The notes under the pieces: model-generated
What the model was told of the DNA's origin: nothing
What the model saw: the letters and a program-made list of their open reading frames with translations, nothing else
Database searches by the model: none
In this document: positions 24,400-32,866 of the stretch, piece after piece
Layout: each line of letters begins with the position of its first letter
Position numbering within the stretch: the stretch's first letter is position 1
Assembly: GCF_005144415.1 (NCBI RefSeq)
Contig: NZ_SWJE01000004.1
Location: forward strand, 124,001-188,000
Source: Trinickia terrae
Lineage (GTDB): Bacteria > Pseudomonadota > Gammaproteobacteria > Burkholderiales > Burkholderiaceae
DNA: 64,000 bases
Direction of reading: 5' to 3'
Position numbers and translations under genes: made by a program

Positions 24400-25389
24400 A
24401 TGAAAAAAAAGCAGTTGGACGCGCTGAATGCGCTTCCCTCGGGCGAGGGTGAAGCGCAGCGTCAGCACGTCGAAAATGAGGCGGACAAGGCGGCTAAAGT
24501 GACGGCCGAAGCTGCGGAACCGGGCATGCTTGGTGTGGAAGACGCCGACGCGCTGATGGACGAGTTGCTGGAGCGTGTCGGGAACGGGCCAGCGGCCGCG
24601 CCTGCGGCTACAGGTGTGCCGGCTGCCCAGGTCTCGGGCGGTGCTGCGGTCCAGGACTCGGTCGGGAATGTGGCGGCGGGGGTCGTGACGGCACCTTTCT
24701 ACGCCTTGTCGAGTGCTTACCGGTTGCTGAACAAAGCCGTCAAACCCGGTTCACCGCAAGCTGCGGGTTTGCCGGGGCTGTCGGCTTCCGCTCAGCCGGG
24801 AATGATGGCTGCCGCCATGGGCGGGGTAGGCGCCCCGCTGGCCGCTACCGAAATGATCTCGCACTGGAAATGCGACAAGATCGAGGATGCCCAGAGGCAC
24901 GTCCTGAAGGCAGCCGAGGCGCTGCGCAACGTCGATGCGTTCCCGCTCTGGGAAGATGCGATGCTCGCCGAGGCCGGCAAGCGCGGCATGCTTCCGAGCG
25001 ATCTGGTTGCCCGCATGCGGAACGATCCGGATCTGGCTCCGTTGAAGGAGCAGATGACCGCGCTGTGGCGCGACAATCCGAAGGAGGTCGAGGCGTATCG
25101 GCAGGCCGCTGGGGAATTCGAAAAGCACATAAAAGACGTGCAGCGGAAGTACGCCAATTCGGAGCCGCCGATTCAGAAGCGCGTGATCGATGCGATGGAG
25201 ACGGTGCGCGAGAGCACGGGTGATCTGCCGGGTTTCGGCCGCCAGGAAGGCGAATACACGGCTACGCTGGCGGAACGGCTGCGCGAGCTTGCGCGTACGA
25301 TTGCAGAGTCCGTCAGCAATCTGCTCGTCAAACTGCAGGGACGGGCACCGAGCGCGAGCGTGGCCGCGTCGCCCGAGCCGAACAGTTGA
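24400..25389 (+). CDS. Hypothetical protein (329 aa), last gene of the operon
   Basis: ATG 24400 follows GCGGGAG by 6 bp and is preferred over the GTG at 24382. The protein has an acidic N-terminus, an Ala/Gly/Val-rich weakly hydrophobic middle (about 85-150, AAGVVTAPFYALSSAYRLL) and a charged helical C-terminal half (about 155-310). No signal peptide or known domain is seen. The amphipathic middle could be membrane-associated. Family unknown; membership in the operon rests on the 23-bp gap to the M23 gene. Confidence 0.6.
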   Translation: MKKKQLDALNALPSGEGEAQRQHVENEADKAAKVTAEAAEPGMLGVEDADALMDELLERVGNGPAAAPAATGVPAAQVSGGAAVQDSVGNVAAGVVTAPFYALSSAYRLLNKAVKPGSPQAAGLPGLSASAQPGMMAAAMGGVGAPLAATEMISHWKCDKIEDAQRHVLKAAEALRNVDAFPLWEDAMLAEAGKRGMLPSDLVARMRNDPDLAPLKEQMTALWRDNPKEVEAYRQAAGEFEKHIKDVQRKYANSEPPIQKRVIDAMETVRESTGDLPGFGRQEGEYTATLAERLRELARTIAESVSNLLVKLQGRAPSASVAASPEPNS

Positions 25390-25742
25390 GCGTGTTAACG
25401 GGCCGGCTACGGGCCAGGTTGCTTGATCTAGTCGCGCGGCGTTAATTTTTCATAAGAATTGTCGTTAACCAGTAGCCGGTACCGCTTTCGTTGCGCGAGG
25501 CTCGCGCGATCATGCTCTCGGCTGCCGAGCCGCATTTCGATTCTCCCGTTCGTGAGCTTGCTGCAGCTGATACGGTCGCGCCATGCGCGCCCTCCATTCG
25601 TGTTGAGTGGCGCGCTGCCTCGATACCCAAAAATAACGCCGCCGACCAACGGCATCTGCGCAGCAAGACGGGTTCCGGTACCTATGGTTCTTCCAGCGAG
25701 AAAGCAGGCGGAGCCTATGATGGTCAGCCGAGGGATGCGGGG
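25390..25742 (+). other. Intergenic region before the LPD1-like gene
   Basis: An AT-rich patch lies at 25440-25470 (GTTAATTTTTCATAAGAATT and a GTTAAC). The frame of the next gene stays open back to a TTG at 25491, but the 84 codons before ATG 25743 show more A/T in third positions and a low-complexity product, so this part may be a leader. No clear promoter or terminator is seen. Confidence 0.3.
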
Positions 25743-28436
25743 ATGATTGCGGATGATAGTGTGCTGGTCTGGCCGAGCATGATGCGGTTTGGCGCGGACC
25801 TGAAGCTGGTGTTCAACGAATCGCTCGATCGCGAGTTCCTGAAGTTCGTTATTCAGGATCAGGAGCAGTTCGAGCGCATGGGTGGCGGCAAGGGTGAGGC
25901 GCTTCTGCAGCGTTTTCGAGAGGCCGGATTTGTCTACTCTCCCAGCGAGACGTCCAAGAACGCCGCGTGCGCCTACGACACGGCGATGAGTCGCGGCTTG
26001 GGCGTCGCGCGTGCTGAGCAAGCCGTTGCGCAGGCCAAGAAGACGCTCTACTTCTATTCGAGTTCGACGCAGCTTACGCATTCCCGGCTAAGGCGAATGG
26101 TGCCCGCGTCGGTTGCGGATGGGGATGGTAACGACTACCACCTGCAGCCGGTTTCCCGATTCCGGGAAGCCGATCAGCAATTTCTGCCTCCGGCCTTTCT
26201 GGCCGATTTCATTCGCTCCCAACAACAGCTGCGCGACGCCCAGCCCGGACGCTGGTATGTCGGCCCGGCCGAGCGGGCGGTCATGGCGGCTGCCGGCATG
26301 CATCGTTTGTCCGTGCACGAGGTGCTCGGATACCGGGATTTGCCGCCGTCGTACCGCAGGGCGCTGCCGGAGCCGATTGCCTGCCTGGAAAAATTCAGCC
26401 CCGTGCGCCTGGTCGAAGCGGCGGTTCAACGGCAGACGCTCGACCTGACGGGCATGCCTTTGCGCGCTCCGGAACTCGACGCCGTGATCATCGGCTATCC
26501 GACGCGTGAGGCGGCGGTTGCCGGGAGCGGCGGTGTCGAGGAGGGGATCGAGGCTTTGGATCTTCCCTATGGCATCCCCGTCGGATTCAACGCGGAGTCA
26601 GGGTGTTTGATGGTGCTCAAGGACGCCCGCTATCTGGAGTACAACGAAGAAGATCTTCCCGTGGCAGAGGACCTGTACAGCGTGCAGCAGCATTTCGACT
26701 TCATGCGCGTGCTGGACAGCATCCGGCGGGAATACGATGCACTTGCGGCCGATGGCCTGCTGACGGCAGATGCATGGTCGAACAGAGACGCCGCCATGCT
26801 CGCGCGCGCCCGGTGTGATGCCATATTCGAGTTGATGAAGTCGGCCTTGGCGCCTTGGGGGTCTATCCAGGGCTTTGTGTCCGAAGACGACATCAAGTGT
26901 TGCGGCGGCCAGCGCGCCGAATACTTCAAGCGGCCGGAGAACCAGGGCTTTATCCGGTTCCTGTCGATTTTCCGGACTCAGATGTATATCGCGGTCAAGC
27001 AGTGTTCCGAGAGCAAGGCTGCTCGAGCCAGTTACGCCGTCGAGATGGCGCGCTTCAGGCTGCCGGCAGCCGGCACCGTTTCTCGTGAGGCGGAGCGCGG
27101 TGTGCGCCGGTTGCTCAGCGATGTGCTCGGATTTCCGGTCGTGAGCCGGATTCCGGCGCGCGCCAGCGCAGCGCATTTGCCCGTGATCGAGCGGCGCGGC
27201 GAGGACTGGCGAGCGGGAAGCGACGTGGATCCGGCCGCGTTTCTCGAGGTGTTCCGCGTGCGCGGTGTCGAAACGGGAATATGGCTGCCTGACGCCGAGC
27301 GTCAGCGCGTGATGAATGAGGCGTTCGACGCCTTGATGGACCAGGTTGCGGTCCTCGGGCTACCGCCGGAGATGATCGGTCTGGGCGGCACCCTGACGCT
27401 CGCGTTTGGATGCCGTGGCGAAGCGGAGCGCGGTGCGCGCGAGGCGCATTACGAGCCGGGGCGGGTGATGCTGCATCTGCCCGCGCTACTGGGGGCCGGG
27501 ACGATCTCGCGCGCTTGGGCGCTCGCCTTCGATGCCTGGCTGGCCCGCGCGGCGTTGGGCGGAGAGCATGCATCCGTCGTCGAATTGAGCTCGAAAGGGA
27601 CGGGCGAGGCGGGGGCGCTGCCTAAACTGGTCGATGACCTTGTCGGGATCGCGCGCCGGATGAAATCCGTGCCGTTGACGCGCGAGGAGGCCGCCCGGCC
27701 GTGGATGGAGGTCGAAGTGGGGGATGCGGTAGTCCCCATGACCGAGTCGCTGGAAACCCGCCTGATCGACTGGATCGGGTCGCTGGATCGGCTGCTTCCG
27801 GATGGGGCGCGGCAAGGGGATTTCTACCAACGTGCGCTGGCCCGCTTGCGGGAAGAGTGGGTGGCGAGCCCTTACCTGGAGCGATTTGGCGTACGGCAAT
27901 TGGCCGACGCGGAAACGTTCGTGCACGATGTCTGCGCCATCATGGATGCGGTATCCGGTGGCTTGGGCTGGCGTGGCCAGGTGAACCTCGATTTGCCGCT
28001 GCATCTGGATCGGGTGGGCCGCGGCCGGGAGGCGAAGGCTCGTGATGTCATCCAGAAGTGGGCGCCCGGTCTATATCGCCGCGACACGGCGTACTTCGCA
28101 AATGCCAGCCGTCACGACATGGTGGAGAAGCGTGCCCTGTGGGCAAGCGATAGAGCACTGTTTGCGCGTATTTTCGAAGCATGGACCGAGGCATTGCTCG
28201 TGAAGGTCAACGGGTGGAACAGCCCCTACCTGGTGGCCGGCACCACACTCGACGAGAACACCGAGCACCCCGTTTACCCGACGGGCGCTGATCGCGAGGT
28301 CCTGTTCGGCATGCTGAATCGATTCTTCCTTCGGTGCGGGGCGGATCTGCGCGCGCTGATCAATGGGCGCATGGTGGTTCCCGATGCAATCTTGTGGCTC
28401 GTCCCGGACAACGACCTGCCCGCCTTCGTGACGTGA
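25743..28436 (+). CDS. Large protein with LPD1-like domain (polyvalent-protein type)
   Basis: The 897-residue product carries, at about residues 540-605, a segment typical of the LPD1 domain of phage and mobile-element polyvalent proteins: 'LGLPPEMIGLGGTLTLAFGCRG' followed by 'AREAHYEPGRVMLHLPALLGAGTISRAWALAFDAWL'. In most relatives as I recall them the last part reads like HEW-HALD; here the first His is replaced (SRAWALAFD). The rest is unrecognised. ATG 25743 has GAGGG 8 bp upstream; longer starts at 25512 (ATG) or 25491 (TTG) are possible. Polyvalent proteins are often injected with DNA by conjugation or phage, so this may be a translocated protein. Confidence 0.65.
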   Translation: MIADDSVLVWPSMMRFGADLKLVFNESLDREFLKFVIQDQEQFERMGGGKGEALLQRFREAGFVYSPSETSKNAACAYDTAMSRGLGVARAEQAVAQAKKTLYFYSSSTQLTHSRLRRMVPASVADGDGNDYHLQPVSRFREADQQFLPPAFLADFIRSQQQLRDAQPGRWYVGPAERAVMAAAGMHRLSVHEVLGYRDLPPSYRRALPEPIACLEKFSPVRLVEAAVQRQTLDLTGMPLRAPELDAVIIGYPTREAAVAGSGGVEEGIEALDLPYGIPVGFNAESGCLMVLKDARYLEYNEEDLPVAEDLYSVQQHFDFMRVLDSIRREYDALAADGLLTADAWSNRDAAMLARARCDAIFELMKSALAPWGSIQGFVSEDDIKCCGGQRAEYFKRPENQGFIRFLSIFRTQMYIAVKQCSESKAARASYAVEMARFRLPAAGTVSREAERGVRRLLSDVLGFPVVSRIPARASAAHLPVIERRGEDWRAGSDVDPAAFLEVFRVRGVETGIWLPDAERQRVMNEAFDALMDQVAVLGLPPEMIGLGGTLTLAFGCRGEAERGAREAHYEPGRVMLHLPALLGAGTISRAWALAFDAWLARAALGGEHASVVELSSKGTGEAGALPKLVDDLVGIARRMKSVPLTREEAARPWMEVEVGDAVVPMTESLETRLIDWIGSLDRLLPDGARQGDFYQRALARLREEWVASPYLERFGVRQLADAETFVHDVCAIMDAVSGGLGWRGQVNLDLPLHLDRVGRGREAKARDVIQKWAPGLYRRDTAYFANASRHDMVEKRALWASDRALFARIFEAWTEALLVKVNGWNSPYLVAGTTLDENTEHPVYPTGADREVLFGMLNRFFLRCGADLRALINGRMVVPDAILWLVPDNDLPAFVT

Positions 28437-28539
28437 TTCCAGCGAGCGCGCCTGCCGCGCCGCTTGTGACGGTAGGCGGTGCGGGAAGGCAGGTGCTTTC
28501 AAAAAGGGTACAGGATCGATGCAAAATCATCAAAATCCT

Positions 28540-28564
28540 GCAATTTTTGTAAAAATTGCTTTTT
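28540..28564 (+). terminator. AT-rich hairpin with U-tract (candidate terminator)
   Basis: GCAATTTTT (28540-28548) pairs with AAAAATTGC (28551-28559) and is followed by TTTTT (28560-28564). It lies 104 bp after the LPD1-like gene. The stem is AT-rich and the loop very short, so it may instead be an operator-like dyad. Confidence 0.45.
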
Positions 28565-28582
28565 ATAGTCTGAGTGACGGAT

Positions 28583-28618
28583 AAAAAAAACTATATTTTT
28601 GAAACATGATGTTAGAAT
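28583..28618 (+). promoter_or_regulatory. A-tract/T-tract promoter before the 28.8-29.5 kb pair
   Basis: A8 (28583-28590), CTATA, T5 (28596-28600), 12 bp, then TAGAAT at 28613-28618. The spacing from T-tract to -10 equals that at the dotF promoter. Downstream the leader before ATG 28773 is about 150 nt, or shorter if ATG 28632 is used. Confidence 0.45.
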
Positions 28619-28772
28619 GGGTAAACCGACGATGAGCCTGCGAGAGTCGGGTTCGGTCGAGCAGGATCGTAGGCGTGACAGTGGGTGTGGCATGGTCATG
28701 GCGCAGCTCAGCGGCGAGTGTCGGCGGCTCCTGCAGCCGAGCACTCCTGTGAATCAGCTTATGGAGCGTGAA

Positions 28773-28991
28773 ATGGATGTCGCTATGAGCACGGTGCGGA
28801 AGCAGTCGCTCGCTTTTTTCGGGCTTGCGCTCCTCGCGGCCTTTGTGGCTTTCCTGATGCTTTTCGTGGGGCGCATCGATCACTTTCTCGCTACCGGAGT
28901 GTCGGTGCTCGCGCTGATTGCTTTCGTCTTGCTGTTCAACCGCGCCTGGACGCTTTGGGAGCAGGCGCACCAGGTGCTGGATCATGGCTGA
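28773..28991 (+). CDS. Small two-span membrane protein (72 aa)
   Basis: ATG 28773 has GGAG 6 bp upstream and gives a compact protein with two hydrophobic segments (about 12-32 and 38-58) and a short C-terminal tail. The same frame is open upstream (ATG 28632, 28692, 28761), but that part codes for a polar Arg/Ser-rich stretch without support. The stop overlaps the next gene. Size and topology recall small IcmD/VirB3-type proteins, but no family is recognised. Confidence 0.6.
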   Translation: MDVAMSTVRKQSLAFFGLALLAAFVAFLMLFVGRIDHFLATGVSVLALIAFVLLFNRAWTLWEQAHQVLDHG

Positions 28992-29541
28992 CCGTATGAA
29001 AGGCGGCCGCGCGCCTGCCGATAAGGCGCCGATCTTCATCCGCCTGCGCAAGGCGATTGGCGAGGCGCTGCAGCAGCCCGGCCTGACGGTGCGGAAGGTT
29101 TCGCATCTGGAGCTGGCAATCGGCGCACTCGCGCCGTCCACCATCCTCAAGGGCTGCGTCATCAGCGACTATCCGTTTCCGATGTGCCGGTATGTGTCTG
29201 CGCGAGATGGCCATGTGTATCACGTCAAGGGCCCAACGGAAGACGGCGAGCAAATCGTCGCCTATCGGCAGGGCTTCCTGACATCGCTCTTTACGAGCAG
29301 AGGCGGGATTGCGGTGGCGATCAGCGAGGAAGGGTGGATGGGGTCGGTCATGATCCTGTATTCGTTGATGCACGCGCATTTCGAAATGGACAAGGGGGCG
29401 CTGCAAGACGTGCACGATGAATGGACCACACGGCGCAGTTATCCGATCAAGCGTTTCCGGGTATATCTCGCATTTATGCGGCGCCGGATAGCAACCTGGC
29501 CTGTGGTGCAGAACCTAGTGGCGCTTACGCATCGGGCTTGA
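28984..29541 (+). CDS. Hypothetical protein (185 aa)
   Basis: ATG 28984 overlaps the end of the small membrane protein gene, so the two are coupled. The product has a basic N-terminus (MADRMKGGRAPADKAPIFIR), a beta-rich middle (CRYVSARDGHVYHVKG), a hydrophobic stretch 'GWMGSVMILYSLMHAHF' too short to be sure of as a membrane span, and a basic C-terminus. No family is recognised. An AT-rich regulatory region follows. Confidence 0.6.
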   Translation: MADRMKGGRAPADKAPIFIRLRKAIGEALQQPGLTVRKVSHLELAIGALAPSTILKGCVISDYPFPMCRYVSARDGHVYHVKGPTEDGEQIVAYRQGFLTSLFTSRGGIAVAISEEGWMGSVMILYSLMHAHFEMDKGALQDVHDEWTTRRSYPIKRFRVYLAFMRRRIATWPVVQNLVALTHRA

Positions 29542-29618
29542 GCGCGAAGAGCCATCGCGCATTCCAGCGCTGCTCTCGAGTCGATGCTGAACGGCGAGGT
29601 CGGGTTGGTGTTTCGCAA

Positions 29619-29687
29619 GTGAAATCAAAAAAATTTCACCCGAATTGATTCAAAAAAATATATATTTTAGCTTCATTGCTATGCAAT
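29619..29687 (+). promoter_or_regulatory. Hairpin and A-tract promoter region
   Basis: GTGAAAT (29619-29625) pairs with ATTTCAC (29633-29639) around CAAAAAA. Right after it come A7 (29652-29658), TATATA, T4 (29665-29668) and TGCTATGCA (extended -10 like, 29677-29685), 11 bp after the T-tract. This matches the layout of other A-tract promoters in the element. It would serve the small frame at 29713 and the primase-like gene at 29935. Confidence 0.4.
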
Positions 29688-29712
29688 GATCCTTGGATTG
29701 CCGGAGATTTTG

Positions 29713-29808
29713 ATGAAAAGTTCGGTTTGCGTGCTTACGGTAGAGCGGAGCCGGATCGAAGGTTTGATGGGCGGTTATCGGCGCAGCCGGATGCTGCGCA
29801 CCGCGTAG
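29713..29808 (+). CDS. Putative 31-aa basic peptide in the leader of the primase-like gene
   Basis: A 31-codon frame begins with ATG 29713, 7 bp after GGAG, and stops at 29808. The peptide starts MKSSVCVLTV and is rich in Arg thereafter. It lies about 25 nt after the predicted transcription start. It may be a leader peptide or chance. The rest of the 29,542-29,934 gap holds no other convincing gene. Confidence 0.3.
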   Translation: MKSSVCVLTVERSRIEGLMGGYRRSRMLRTA

Positions 29809-29934
29809 AGCAGAGGTGGTTCGACGGGACCCGCTGCGAATGCGCAGCAGTGCTTGCGCCAACCCGATCGGTGATCGGGCCATGGCGGTGATGTAACACG
29901 ACAACACGAAGAACAATTTGTAGCAGGGGCCATC

Positions 29935-30633
29935 ATGTTTGAACCGGGGTTTCTCGAGCAGGTGCGTATTCGTAGCGATCTTGTCGGCACCATCGGCCGA
30001 ACTGTGAAGCTGGGCAAGGCCGGCAAGGAATACCTAGGCGTGTGCCCATTCCATGCCGGAACAGCGCCGAGCTTCACTGTCAGCGGGTCGAGGCAGTTCT
30101 ATCACTGCTTCGGGTGCGGTGCGCACGGCGACGTGATTCGCTGGGAGATGGATTACGGCGGGCTCGGCTACGTGGACGCGGTCGAGAAACTGGCCCGCGG
30201 CGCGGGGCTGCCATTGCCGGAGCAGGCGGCCACGGCCGATGCGAACGGCGAGGCCGGATCTCTGGCGGGGCTCCCCAAGCCGGATCCGAACCGCTCCGCC
30301 TTCTATCGTCAATATGCGCTGCTGTGCGCGCTCGATATGACGATGATTCTCGAGGTGCCTGAAGCGCTCGTCGACGACTTCGCGTCGCTCATATCCGGCT
30401 GGTTTGCCTGTGCCCCAGCCGACATGAAAGAACGCATCGTTGCGCTGTCCTCGGTGCGCAACGGCGCCCTGCGCAGGGTCCTCGGTTCCGCACTCGAAGG
30501 CACGAGGGAGCGTGCGGCTCTCATGCATCGGGTTCAGTTGCGCGACGAGGCCGACGCAATCACGGATGTGACATATGCCGGGCAGGAGCGCGTCGAGCGG
30601 CCGAACAAGGCGGTCGAGCGCTTCGCTGCGTAG
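29935..30633 (+). CDS. CHC2 zinc-finger protein (orphan primase zinc-binding domain)
   Basis: Residues 1-95 match the N-terminal zinc-binding domain of DnaG-type primases: 'FLEQVRIRSDLVGTIGRTV', 'GVCPFH' (Cys37, His40) and 'YHCFGCG' (Cys58, Cys61), followed by 'AVEKLARGAGLPLPE'. The protein ends at 232 residues without the TOPRIM polymerase domain. The remaining 130 residues are helical and unrecognised. It may supply sequence recognition to another primase or act as a DNA-binding regulator; conjugative plasmids often carry primases. It precedes dotM by 8 bp, so the two are likely one operon. Confidence 0.75.
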   Translation: MFEPGFLEQVRIRSDLVGTIGRTVKLGKAGKEYLGVCPFHAGTAPSFTVSGSRQFYHCFGCGAHGDVIRWEMDYGGLGYVDAVEKLARGAGLPLPEQAATADANGEAGSLAGLPKPDPNRSAFYRQYALLCALDMTMILEVPEALVDDFASLISGWFACAPADMKERIVALSSVRNGALRRVLGSALEGTRERAALMHRVQLRDEADAITDVTYAGQERVERPNKAVERFAA

Positions 30634-30641
30634 AGGCGCGG

Positions 30642-32516
30642 ATGAGCCAATCTGCCTCGAAGCCCGTTGAGCCGAAGCAGGAAGGGGACCCGGTATGGGT
30701 CCTCGTCTCCATGCTGCTGGCGTTGGTGCTGGTCGGCGTTTTCTGGATGGCCGCGCATACGATCATCGCGCGGCTGTACGGCTGGGTTCGCATCGCGCAA
30801 TTTGCCGTTTTCAAATTGATCCATTCGCCGTGGGCGTCCCTGCCCGGCGTGATGCTGGCCGGCGCCGGATACATGCTTGGCAAGCGGTACCCGCGCAACA
30901 GACTTGCAAAATGGCTCGTTTTTCCCGGGATCTTTTTGGTCGTTGCGAGTCTGGTCGGCGGGATCTACGCCAGCTGGTTCGACTTCTTCGCCGGTTCCGA
31001 TCCGTCGTTGGTCCAGTGGGGGCACCTGACCGATTCGAGCATGTGGGCCAACGGGTTCACATTGCTCGTCCTCATCGTCCCGCTATGCTTCTGGACGGCG
31101 CGCCGCTCCTTGCATACCAATCCGACGAACCACCTGCACTACGCCCGTGCCGTGGACTACACGCTGCACTCGTTTTCCGACGAGATGGGCAAGCATTACC
31201 CGCATGTCCGGCTCTTTCGCAAGCTCAACCTGACCGCTCGTCCGATCGACGAGGGGCAGTACCGTATGGCGGATACGGAAAAGCAGTTCGCGATGATGCA
31301 TGCGCTGCTCGATCACACCGGTATGGACGGTCTATATCAGGTGAACAGCGATCGGGCAGCCCTGGTGTTTCGTGAACAGCTCGGGAAGCTGTGGCGTACT
31401 TTCAGTGATCTCTCGAAGTGGGAGATCGCAGTGCTGTCCGTGCTGATGCCTCGTATTGCCGCAACGGATGTCGAGATGTCCGACGGGGATTACAAGGCAG
31501 CGCTCGAAACGACAAACAAGCTGGTCGCCTCCTACTGGGAGTCTGCTGATCGCACTTACGATGCGGCGAAGGACACGCTCGATGTCGATGTCACGGAAGG
31601 GTTGGCTGCGATCCGCAAGTACTACCGAAGCCGAAAGGTCGAGAAGTATTTCAGGAAACATGCGTACGTGTACACGATTCTGTACGCCATGCTTAATGAC
31701 GCGCGCTCGCTGGGCGTGCTGCCGTCGAACGAGTTGCGCTGGTTGCGGGTCGTGGACCGGCGCTTGTGGCTGGTGATCAACAACGCCGGACGGACGGTTG
31801 CCTGGGCGGAGGTGTCCGGTGTCTACGGGCACTACGTGCACGAGCTGAAGAAGCAGCGCGCGCTCGAAAAGCCGGAAATCGGTAATGCGGTGAAGGGCTT
31901 GTGCGACGCGGTGGAGGGCTATCGCTTCAGCGAGGAGGAGATCGCCAGGATCGACCGCCAGCGGCAAGCGAAAGAGAAGGCCCGCATGGTGGTGGACCCG
32001 AAGACCGTAGCCAGGGAGCGCAAGACGCTGATTCTCGGGGCGCTGCGAGTGCGTCACGACGGCAGGGAAGACTTCCTCGAAGTCGCGTTGGTCGGCCAGG
32101 ACGGATCGACTGTCTATTCGCAGCGCTGCCAGCCCCGCGTACCGCTCGAAGCCATCGAGCGGGAGTACCGCCTTTCCGATGACGACATGAGCGCACTGCT
32201 GAAGATGCCGCTCTCCCAGGATGTGCGCAAGCGCATCGTTGAACTGGCGAACGGTCACGACGTGGTGGCCTACTACCGCGCCGAGTGTGCTCTCGTGCCT
32301 GGGCTCGAACGCTCGGCGGCGAGCGTGCGCGCACTGGAAGATCTGGATGACGCAAAGGACCTGTGGACGTCCGGCGTGAGGCAGGGAATCGCCGACCGGT
32401 CGCGCGAGATCCATACGGCAGTCGATGCGGCGAAGGTGGCGCGGCTGTTGTGGATTGAACTCAGGAAGGTAGAGATGCGGGCCGCGCAGGGCGCAGCGGG
32501 GGCGCAGCCCGCATGA
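30642..32516 (+). CDS. dotM: DotM/IcmP-family coupling-complex protein with C-terminal extension
   Basis: The 624-residue protein has N-terminal hydrophobic segments (about 19-39, 62-80, 88-108, 126-146) and the DotM/IcmP (IncI TrbA) body: 'NPTNHLHYARAVDYTL', 'RPIDEGQYRMADTEKQFAMM', 'WLRVVDRRLWLVINNAGRTV' (about residue 367) and a helical end near 430. DotM binds DotL and helps recruit substrates. Legionella DotM is about 380 residues; here about 195 extra residues follow. Residues 463-600 look like a degenerate DnaQ-type exonuclease fold (weak). It lies 17 kb from dotL rather than beside it. Confidence 0.82.
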   Translation: MSQSASKPVEPKQEGDPVWVLVSMLLALVLVGVFWMAAHTIIARLYGWVRIAQFAVFKLIHSPWASLPGVMLAGAGYMLGKRYPRNRLAKWLVFPGIFLVVASLVGGIYASWFDFFAGSDPSLVQWGHLTDSSMWANGFTLLVLIVPLCFWTARRSLHTNPTNHLHYARAVDYTLHSFSDEMGKHYPHVRLFRKLNLTARPIDEGQYRMADTEKQFAMMHALLDHTGMDGLYQVNSDRAALVFREQLGKLWRTFSDLSKWEIAVLSVLMPRIAATDVEMSDGDYKAALETTNKLVASYWESADRTYDAAKDTLDVDVTEGLAAIRKYYRSRKVEKYFRKHAYVYTILYAMLNDARSLGVLPSNELRWLRVVDRRLWLVINNAGRTVAWAEVSGVYGHYVHELKKQRALEKPEIGNAVKGLCDAVEGYRFSEEEIARIDRQRQAKEKARMVVDPKTVARERKTLILGALRVRHDGREDFLEVALVGQDGSTVYSQRCQPRVPLEAIEREYRLSDDDMSALLKMPLSQDVRKRIVELANGHDVVAYYRAECALVPGLERSAASVRALEDLDDAKDLWTSGVRQGIADRSREIHTAVDAAKVARLLWIELRKVEMRAAQGAAGAQPA

Positions 32517-32598
32517 TCAGGGACGATTCGCGAGCCTGCGCGCGTGACGCGCTCATGCCGGGATGGAGCCCCGGCGATATTCAGAGGACGGGGCGGCC

Positions 32599-32850
32599 AT
32601 GGATCAGGTAGCAAGGAGCGGGACTTCGGAAGAGGACCGGGCAACCGGCGTTTCGAACGACGTCGGCGCTGAGAAGGTGACGGTCTCGGTGACTGTTCAT
32701 CCGACCGACTATTCAAGGATGGTCGATGTCGCGCGAGTCAGCGGTATCCCGAAGAGCGAATTCATGGCGCTGGCGATGCACCTTGGCGTGTGCGAAGTGG
32801 CGAGCCTTTACGGAGAGGATGACAGGGCTGACGACTCGGGAGGGACGTAA
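32599..32850 (+). CDS. Small hypothetical protein (83 aa), ribbon-helix-helix-like
   Basis: ATG 32599 lies behind AGAGGACGGGG and is preferred over ATG 32563. A strand-like segment (EKVTVSVTVHPTDYSRMV) followed by two helices (VARVSGIPKSEFMALAMHLG) resembles ribbon-helix-helix DNA-binding proteins. It could be a small regulator or relaxosome accessory factor. The similarity is by pattern only. Confidence 0.5.
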   Translation: MDQVARSGTSEEDRATGVSNDVGAEKVTVSVTVHPTDYSRMVDVARVSGIPKSEFMALAMHLGVCEVASLYGEDDRADDSGGT

Positions 32851-32866
32851 CCATGGCGGAGGATGT

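Noticed and set aside
29676-29891. 71-codon frame in the gap before the primase-like gene
   Set aside because: It starts with TTG or ATG without a ribosome site and yields a composition typical of chance frames; the shorter frame at 29,713 has better initiation.
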